This document shows, one piece after another, positions 5,804-10,625 of a stretch of DNA of 10,625 nucleotides. Numbering within the stretch: position 1 is the stretch's first letter; each line of letters starts with the position of its first letter. The translations under genes were made by a program, and so were the position numbers. The stretch is from an uncultured Desulfovibrio sp. (GTDB lineage: Bacteria > Desulfobacterota > Desulfovibrionia > Desulfovibrionales > Desulfovibrionaceae): NCBI GenBank assembly GCA_945871415.1, contig CAMBWG010000044.1, positions 1 through 10,625 of the forward strand. Direction: 5' to 3'. Under the pieces are notes generated by a model. It was not told where the DNA came from. It was given only the letters and a program-made list of their open reading frames with translations, and did no database searches.

Positions 5804-7248
5804 TTCCACTCCCTCTCATGGATGTTCTTTTCCTCAAGCTCGTAGCCCAGCAGGGGCGGCACGGCTTCAGGATCAAGACCGGGCTTGTAGCCGTCAAAGA
5901 GCTGCGCCACGGCGCGGGCAATCTGCTGCCGCAGGGCCAGAATCGGAATGCCCACGGGGCAGGCCCGCTGACACTCGCCGCAGCCCGTGCAGCGTCCGGC
6001 AAGGTGCATGGCGTGGATGGTCTGGAAGAAGAGCTTTTCCCTGGCCGTGGCTTCCTGCGTCATCCACTGCGGTTCGCGGCTTTCGGCAATGCAGTAGTCG
6101 CGGCAGACGCACATGGGGCAGGCGTTGCGGCAGGCGTAGCAGCGCAGGCAGCGTTCCATCTGGCCTTTCCAGAAGCTGAGGCGCTCTTCCAGCGTCATGG
6201 CGTCGAGCATGGCCAGTTCCGGCGGCGTGTACGCGCCGGGCTGCACGGCTTCGGGCGTGCCGAGGCGGGTGTCCGCCAGCACGGCGGAGGGCGTGGTACA
6301 GCCGTAGCACTTGCCCTGCGCATAGTCGTTCATGCAGAAGCGGTGTTCCTTGCCGTCGGCAACGATGGTCACGCCCGCTTCGTCATAGCTCACGCTGTCG
6401 ATGGCGGAATAGCGGCCCAGTTCCTGATTGACGCGGGCCATGTCCAGCGTGCCCTGACAGGGCATGGCAAAGATGGTCACGTCTTCGCGTTTGATCAGAT
6501 TTTCCTGAAGCAGTTCCACCACGGAGCGGGAATCGCAGCCCTTGACCACGATGCCCACCTTCCTGCCCTTGAAGGAGGGCAGATAGGTCGCGGGATTGTT
6601 GACGTTGAAGGGGCCCCAGACCAGCTTGTCCACATCTTCGGGCGTGCGCATGAAGAGCGGCACGGTATGGGCGGCGTCGTAGCCCTGCTGCCAGCCGATG
6701 ACGCAGTCCAGTTCCGGCAGTTTGGCCTTGATGGCGGCCTTGAGATCGTCCAGAGCGGCGTTCTGTCCCGTGCCCAGCGGGCGCAGGGAGGTCAGGGCCA
6801 TGTCCGCGATCTTGAGCAGCGGTTCGGCGTCTTCCAGACGGGGCGCGGGGCCCAGCTTGTGGATGCGATCCGTAAAGGTCGTGACCACATGCTGCCAGCG
6901 CTGGCCTTCGGAGGCCGACACCCAGGTGTACTCGAAGCGGCGGTCGTCGATGCCCAGCACCGGAAGGAACTGCTTGAGCACTTCCAGACGACGACGGGCA
7001 TAGTAGTTGCCCGCCGAATAGTGGCAGTCGCGCGGGTGACAGCCGGACACGAGCACGCCGTCGGCGCCGTTGAGCAGGGCCTTTACGATGAAAAGCGGGT
7101 CAATGCGCCCCGAGCAGGGCACGCGGATGATGCGCAGGTCGGTAGGCTGACCGGCGCGGGCCACGCCCGCCGTGTCCGCGCCCCCGTAGGAGCACCAGTT
7201 ACAGAGAAAGCCTACGATCCGCAGTTCTTTGCCGTTCAGCACTGGCAT
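5800..7248 (-). CDS. flxDC: FlxD-FlxC fusion: MvhD domain joined to 4Fe-4S electron-transfer protein
   Basis: One 482-residue chain combines two subunits that are usually described as separate. Residues 9-137 form an MvhD-type delta-subunit domain with the 2Fe-2S ligands in FLCNWCSYGG (Cys16, 19), VPCSGRID (Cys45) and GCHPRDCHY (Cys70, 75). In Hdr complexes this domain contacts HdrA. From about 165 a FlxC-like part follows. It has an FrhB/FdhB-like stretch (KVGIVVKGCDSRSVVELLQE, 230-249), CYGC (314-317), and two 4Fe-4S motifs: CLRCYACRNAC (367-377), followed by MCVCRDYC, and CTGCGECQRAC (420-430). No stop or frameshift separates the halves; residues 138-165 form the linker. The ATG at 7248 is chosen because GGAGG lies 10 nt upstream. 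A longer frame exists within hdrA but has no support. It overlaps the hdrA end by 13 nt. Confidence 0.93.
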   Translation of the reverse strand: MPVLNGKELRIVGFLCNWCSYGGADTAGVARAGQPTDLRIIRVPCSGRIDPLFIVKALLNGADGVLVSGCHPRDCHYSAGNYYARRRLEVLKQFLPVLGIDDRRFEYTWVSASEGQRWQHVVTTFTDRIHKLGPAPRLEDAEPLLKIADMALTSLRPLGTGQNAALDDLKAAIKAKLPELDCVIGWQQGYDAAHTVPLFMRTPEDVDKLVWGPFNVNNPATYLPSFKGRKVGIVVKGCDSRSVVELLQENLIKREDVTIFAMPCQGTLDMARVNQELGRYSAIDSVSYDEAGVTIVADGKEHRFCMNDYAQGKCYGCTTPSAVLADTRLGTPEAVQPGAYTPPELAMLDAMTLEERLSFWKGQMERCLRCYACRNACPMCVCRDYCIAESREPQWMTQEATAREKLFFQTIHAMHLAGRCTGCGECQRACPVGIPILALRQQIARAVAQLFDGYKPGLDPEAVPPLLGYELEEKNIHEREWK

Positions 7249-9197
7249 AACGCGTTCACCTCCGCGAGAATCTGATTGTCGGTCGCATGCGCAAGCTGGA
7301 TGGCCCCCTGCGGACAGGTGGACGTGCAGACGCCGCAGCCCTGACACACGGTTTCAATGACCTGCGCCTTGACCTCGCCCCGGAATTCCACTTCCTTGAT
7401 GGCGCCGAACGGGCAGCAGCGGATGCACTTGCCGCAGGCCACGCAGCGCTTGACGTCCACGGCGGCGATCTGCGGATCATTTTCGAGCTTGTCGCGGGCA
7501 AAGAGGGCCAGCACCTTGGCGGCGGCGGCCGAACCCTGCGCCACCGAAGCGGGGATGTCCTTCACGCCCTGACACACGCCGGCAAGGAAAACGCCGGCGG
7601 TATTGGTTTCCACGGGCTTCAGCTTGACGTGGCTTTCCATGAAGAAACCGTAGCTGTCATAGGAAATGCGCAGCTTTTCGGCCAGCTGCGGCGAGCCCTT
7701 GCTGGCTTCCACGCCCACGGCCAGCACCACGAGGTCGGCGAGGATTTCCACCTGCTCGCCCATGAGCGTGTCGGCCCCGCGCACCACGAGATGGCCGTTG
7801 CCGTCGGGGTAAATCTTGGAAACGCGGCCGCGGATGTATTCCGTGCCGTATTCCTCGATGGCCCGGCGGGTGAATTCGTCGTACATCTTGCCCGGCGCGC
7901 GCACGTCCATGTAGAAGACGTAGGACTGCGAATCCGGGATGTGATCCTTGGTCAGCACGGCCTGCTTGGCGGTGTACATGCAGCAGAAGCCCGAGCAGTA
8001 GGGCCGTCCGATGGAGCGGTCACGCGAGCCCACGCACTGGATGAAGACCACGTTGCGGGGTTCCTTGCCGTCGGAGGGACGCAGAATGTGCCCTTCGGTG
8101 GGGCCGGAAGCGGACAGCAGGCGTTCGTACTGAAGCGAGGTGATCACGTCGGGATATTTGCCGCCGCCGTATTCCTCGTACACGGTCCAGTCCATGAGAT
8201 CATAGCCCGTGGCCGCCACGATGCAGCCCACTTCCTCGGTCACGATCTCTTCCTGCATTTCATAGTTGATGGCGCCGGTGGGGCACACCCTGGCGCAGAC
8301 GCCGCACTTGCCCTTGACCAGCTGGCGGCAGTGTTCGGGATTGATCACGGCCTTCTTGGGAATGGCCTGCGGGAAGGCGATGTTGATGGCCGTGGTGGGA
8401 CCGGTGAATTCATTGAAGGCGTCCGGCGTCTTTTTGCTGGGGCATTTTTCGGTGCACGCGCCGCAGCCCGTGCACTTGCTCCAGTCCACATAGGTGGGAC
8501 GCTTGCGGATTTTCACCGTGAAGTTGCCCACGTAGCCGGAGATGTCCTCCACTTCGGAATAGGCGTACAGCGTGATATTGGGATGCTGGGCCACGTCCAC
8601 CATCTTGGGGCCGAGAATGCAGGCCGAGCAGTCCACGGTGGGGAAGGTCTTGTCGAGCTTCGCCATCTTGCCGCCGATGGTGGCTTCGCGTTCCACCAGC
8701 ACCACGGGCACGCCGCCGTCGGCGCAGTCCAGAGCGGCCTGAATGCCCGCCACGCCGCCGCCGATGATCAGCACGCGCTTGTTGATGTCAAAGGACTTGG
8801 CGGACAGCGGTTTGTCGCGGCGCAGCTTTTCCACGGCAATCTGCACCAGCTCGGCGGCCTTGTTGGTATTGGCCTCCTTGTCCTTGCCAATCCACGACAC
8901 ATGCTCGCGGATGTTGGCCATTTCGAACATGTAACGGTTGAGACCCGCGCGTTCCACCGTGCGGCGGAAGGTCGGTTCGTGCATGCGCGGCGTACAGGAC
9001 GCCACCACCACGCCGTCGAGTTTGTGTTCGTGAATGGCGGCCTCGATGGCGGCCTGTCCCGGCTCGGCGCAGGAATACATCAGGTCGGTCGCATAGGCCA
9101 CGTCGGGGAAGGCGCGGGCCAGCTCCGCCACCCTGGCGCAGTCCACGGTGCCGCCGATATTGCTGCCGCAATGGCAGATAAAGACGCCTATTCTCAT
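7236..9197 (-). CDS. hdrA: HdrA: FAD and iron-sulfur bifurcation subunit of heterodisulfide reductase-like complex
   Basis: This is the flavin-containing core that joins the Flx NADH branch, a ferredoxin branch and the HdrBC disulfide branch. The 653 residues match standard HdrA length. The N-terminal domain begins IGVFICHCGSNIGG and includes SCTPRMHEPTF (67-77). A Rossmann FAD fold has GGGVAG at 146-151 and EREATIGGKMAKLDKTFPTV at 169-188, followed by Cys190 and Cys193. Inserted ferredoxin clusters use CTGCGACTEKC (242-252) and Cys298, 301 and 305. CVGSRD (388-393) and CSGFCC (401-406) are the conserved HdrA cysteine-rich segments. Two C-terminal 4Fe-4S motifs are at 585-595 and 618-628. No selenocysteine is needed. 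The ATG at 9197 has AAGGAGG 6 nt upstream and overlaps the hdrB stop as ATGA. Bifurcation is inferred from family knowledge. Confidence 0.97.
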   Translation of the reverse strand: MRIGVFICHCGSNIGGTVDCARVAELARAFPDVAYATDLMYSCAEPGQAAIEAAIHEHKLDGVVVASCTPRMHEPTFRRTVERAGLNRYMFEMANIREHVSWIGKDKEANTNKAAELVQIAVEKLRRDKPLSAKSFDINKRVLIIGGGVAGIQAALDCADGGVPVVLVEREATIGGKMAKLDKTFPTVDCSACILGPKMVDVAQHPNITLYAYSEVEDISGYVGNFTVKIRKRPTYVDWSKCTGCGACTEKCPSKKTPDAFNEFTGPTTAINIAFPQAIPKKAVINPEHCRQLVKGKCGVCARVCPTGAINYEMQEEIVTEEVGCIVAATGYDLMDWTVYEEYGGGKYPDVITSLQYERLLSASGPTEGHILRPSDGKEPRNVVFIQCVGSRDRSIGRPYCSGFCCMYTAKQAVLTKDHIPDSQSYVFYMDVRAPGKMYDEFTRRAIEEYGTEYIRGRVSKIYPDGNGHLVVRGADTLMGEQVEILADLVVLAVGVEASKGSPQLAEKLRISYDSYGFFMESHVKLKPVETNTAGVFLAGVCQGVKDIPASVAQGSAAAAKVLALFARDKLENDPQIAAVDVKRCVACGKCIRCCPFGAIKEVEFRGEVKAQVIETVCQGCGVCTSTCPQGAIQLAHATDNQILAEVNALCQC

Positions 9198-10123
9198 GCG
9201 TTGCCTCCTTCGGCGGCCTTGGCCTTGGCACCGGCAAGGGCTTCTTCCCGACGCAGACCGTCAAGTTTCTGCAGCAGCGGATCGGCGCTGACGCACAGCT
9301 TGTGCAAACCGAGCTCCCGGGGGGCAAGGCCGAAGGCCAGGCCCATGAGCTGGGTGTAATACAGCACGGGCATGTTGAAGAAGGCGTTGACCGCCTTGCC
9401 GGCCTGCTTCTGCCTCAGGTCGAGATTCATCTGGCACAGCGGGCAGGCCACGGCGATGGCGTCCACGCCCATGTCGGCAGCCAGTTTCAGAATGCGTCCG
9501 GAATTGATGGCCGTCATGGGACGTTCGGGAATACCGAAGGACGCGCCGCAGCATTCCGTCTTGAGCGGGAAGTCCACCATTTCCGCGCCGCAGGCGGCCA
9601 GCAGATTTTCCATCAGGGTCGGATTCTCCGGATCGCCGAACTGCATCAGCCCGGCGGGACGGCTCATGAGACAGCCGTAATAGGCGGCGATTTTCAGCCC
9701 CTTGAGCGGTTTGCAGACATTGGCGGCAATATCCGCCGCCGAGCGACAGGACGCGATCCCCTGCATGACGGACGTCACTTCGGGCAGCGTTTCCGCCGCG
9801 GGATTGTCCAGCAGCTCGTTCACCCGCGCGCGGAAGGCCGGATTTTCCATCCGCTTGCCCGCGTGCTTCAGGTTGGAAAGGCAGCTGGGGCAGGGCGTCA
9901 CCACCGTTGCGGCGTCCATGCGCGCGGCAAGATCAAGGTTGCGCACGCACAGGGCGGCCGAAAGCTCCGTATCCACGGCATGGGCCGGGGTCGAACCGCA
10001 GCAGTTCCAGTCGGGAATTTCCTGCAGGCCGATTTTCAGCGCGCGGCAGACGGCGCGCGTGGACATTTCATAGTCGGCGGAAGAGCCCGCCGCGGAACAG
10101 CCGGGATAATAGGCAAAATTCAT
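9194..10123 (-). CDS. hdrB: HdrB: CCG-domain catalytic subunit of heterodisulfide reductase-like complex
   Basis: HdrB carries the noncubane 4Fe-4S clusters that cleave a disulfide in heterodisulfide reductases. The protein has 309 residues and two complete CCG domains. The first uses Cys9 (YYPGCS), Cys41-42 (NCCGS) and CPSC (78-81). The second uses Cys151 (YYGCLMSRP), Cys191-192 (ECCGASFG) and CPLC (228-231). All expected ligands are present, so both clusters should form. The C-terminal 30 residues are an Ala/Lys/Glu-rich tail. The ATG at 10123 forms an ATGA overlap with the hdrC stop, which indicates translational coupling. In sulfate reducers the natural substrate is thought to be a protein or small-molecule disulfide (DsrC is a common proposal), since coenzyme M/B are absent. 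That substrate is inferred. Confidence 0.97.
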   Translation of the reverse strand: MNFAYYPGCSAAGSSADYEMSTRAVCRALKIGLQEIPDWNCCGSTPAHAVDTELSAALCVRNLDLAARMDAATVVTPCPSCLSNLKHAGKRMENPAFRARVNELLDNPAAETLPEVTSVMQGIASCRSAADIAANVCKPLKGLKIAAYYGCLMSRPAGLMQFGDPENPTLMENLLAACGAEMVDFPLKTECCGASFGIPERPMTAINSGRILKLAADMGVDAIAVACPLCQMNLDLRQKQAGKAVNAFFNMPVLYYTQLMGLAFGLAPRELGLHKLCVSADPLLQKLDGLRREEALAGAKAKAAEGGNA

Positions 10124-10625
10124 GGACGCACCCCCTCGCGCCTGGCGCGTTCTTCGTAGCGCTTCAGAATGCGGCCGACCGCTTCGGCCCCGCCGTTGGG
10201 CGTCACATGGGGCTTGAAGCCCAGCTTCTGCCTGGCCAGCGCCGCGGGCGCAAGATCCACGTCGGTGAAGACGCGCATGCTGCGCAGCATGTACAGGGCC
10301 ATGGTGCCGATTTCATAGGTGCGGCCAAAGCGGCGCACGGTATCAAGGAAGGAGAACCAGAACTTTTCCACCCTGGGAACAGTCACGCGTCCCTCCTTGC
10401 GCGCCATGTGCCGCAAGGTCTCCATCACTGCCGCCACGTCAATATCGTTGGGGCAGCGCAGGCTGCAGGTGGAACAGGAAAGGCACATCCAGAGGGACCG
10501 CGAATTCAGAACCTGATCCTTCAGACCAAGCTGCACGCCCCTCATTATCTGGTTGACCTGTCTGTCATACACGAAGCCGGCGGGGCAGCCCGCCGTACAG
10601 TTGCCGCATTGGTAGCAGGTGGAGA
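10120..10625 (-). CDS. hdrC: HdrC: ferredoxin-like subunit (5' end outside window)
   Basis: HdrC relays electrons from HdrA to HdrB through two 4Fe-4S clusters. The visible 168 codons run off the right edge, so the start is missing; the family usually has about 180-200 residues, so little is lost. The first cluster motif, CYQCGNCTAGCP, lies right at the edge (about 10585-10620). The second, CLSCSTCSLRCP, lies near 10445-10480, giving the expected pair of CX2CX2CX3CP motifs. A GTG at 10572 lies between them and cannot be the real start, because it would remove the first cluster. The stop TGA at 10120-10122 overlaps the hdrB ATG. The operon promoter must lie beyond the window. Confidence 0.95.
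   Translation of the reverse strand, partial: STCYQCGNCTAGCPAGFVYDRQVNQIMRGVQLGLKDQVLNSRSLWMCLSCSTCSLRCPNDIDVAAVMETLRHMARKEGRVTVPRVEKFWFSFLDTVRRFGRTYEIGTMALYMLRSMRVFTDVDLAPAALARQKLGFKPHVTPNGGAEAVGRILKRYEERARREGVRP

Larger units (their letters stand above)
3838..10625 (-). other. hdrCBA-flxDC-flxB-flxA operon
   Basis: Six same-strand genes are packed without room for internal promoters. The junctions hdrC/hdrB, hdrB/hdrA and flxDC/flxB each overlap by 4 nt (ATGA), hdrA/flxDC overlap by 13 nt, and flxB/flxA are 10 nt apart. Every internal start except hdrB has a clear purine-rich Shine-Dalgarno sequence. The arrangement corresponds to the FlxABCD-HdrABC NADH dehydrogenase/heterodisulfide reductase known from Desulfovibrio vulgaris and other anaerobes. 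No alcohol dehydrogenase gene is seen within the window; it could lie upstream of hdrC. Confidence 0.92.

Noticed and set aside
5818..7275. Long plus-strand open frame opposite flxDC
   Set aside because: It is antisense to a gene with clear iron-sulfur motifs and has low-complexity composition; a shadow of codon bias.
7287..9359. Very long plus-strand open frame (690 codons) opposite hdrA
   Set aside because: It lies antisense to hdrA, whose protein has all HdrA motifs. The antisense product is His/Ala/Gly-rich without domains, as expected from GC-rich codon bias; it has no operon context.

Overview
The window most likely comes from a sulfate- or sulfite-reducing deltaproteobacterium of the Desulfovibrionaceae type. 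This is an inference from an FlxABCD-HdrABC cluster, a serine acetyltransferase, a TauE/TSUP permease and a GC-rich genome. The species cannot be fixed from the sequence alone. All intact genes lie on the minus strand, so transcription runs right to left.

Right part (3838-10625): a tight minus-strand operon in the order hdrC (cut by the window edge), hdrB, hdrA, flxD-flxC (fused into one gene), flxB, flxA. Genes overlap by 4 nt at three junctions (ATGA) and by 13 nt at one, and are 10 nt apart at the last. FlxA (FAD, NAD(P), 2Fe-2S) should take electrons from NADH. FlxB and FlxC (ferredoxin-type, multiple Fe-S clusters) relay them. The MvhD-like FlxD domain docks on HdrA, the flavin bifurcation centre. 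HdrC and HdrB (CCG domains) carry electrons to a disulfide substrate. The family is known as an NADH dehydrogenase/heterodisulfide reductase, linked to ethanol metabolism and probably to flavin-based bifurcation between ferredoxin and a disulfide such as DsrC. A GC-rich stem-loop at 3765-3803 follows flxA.

Middle (1800-3741): an EpsC/CysE-type serine O-acetyltransferase (cysteine synthesis) and a TauE/SafE/TSUP permease. They are separated by a 313-nt gap that is largely filled by a dispersed element of three consecutive hairpins.

Left part (1-1799): no intact gene. It holds a tandem duplication of a gene 3' end (copies at 1-345 and 471-1048). The left copy lacks 237 nt between two GTCAA repeats and carries two frameshifts. 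Then comes a second copy of the triple-hairpin element, inverted relative to the first. Last is a decayed plus-strand gene (1218 to about 1790) with two in-frame stops and two frameshifts. This stretch looks like a graveyard of prophage or integrative-element genes beside an otherwise ordinary metabolic region.

I do not see a wholly new system. The items most worth a second look are the inverted pair of triple-hairpin elements around the permease gene, the duplicated gene tails with the GTCAA-bounded 237-nt difference, and the FlxD-FlxC fusion.
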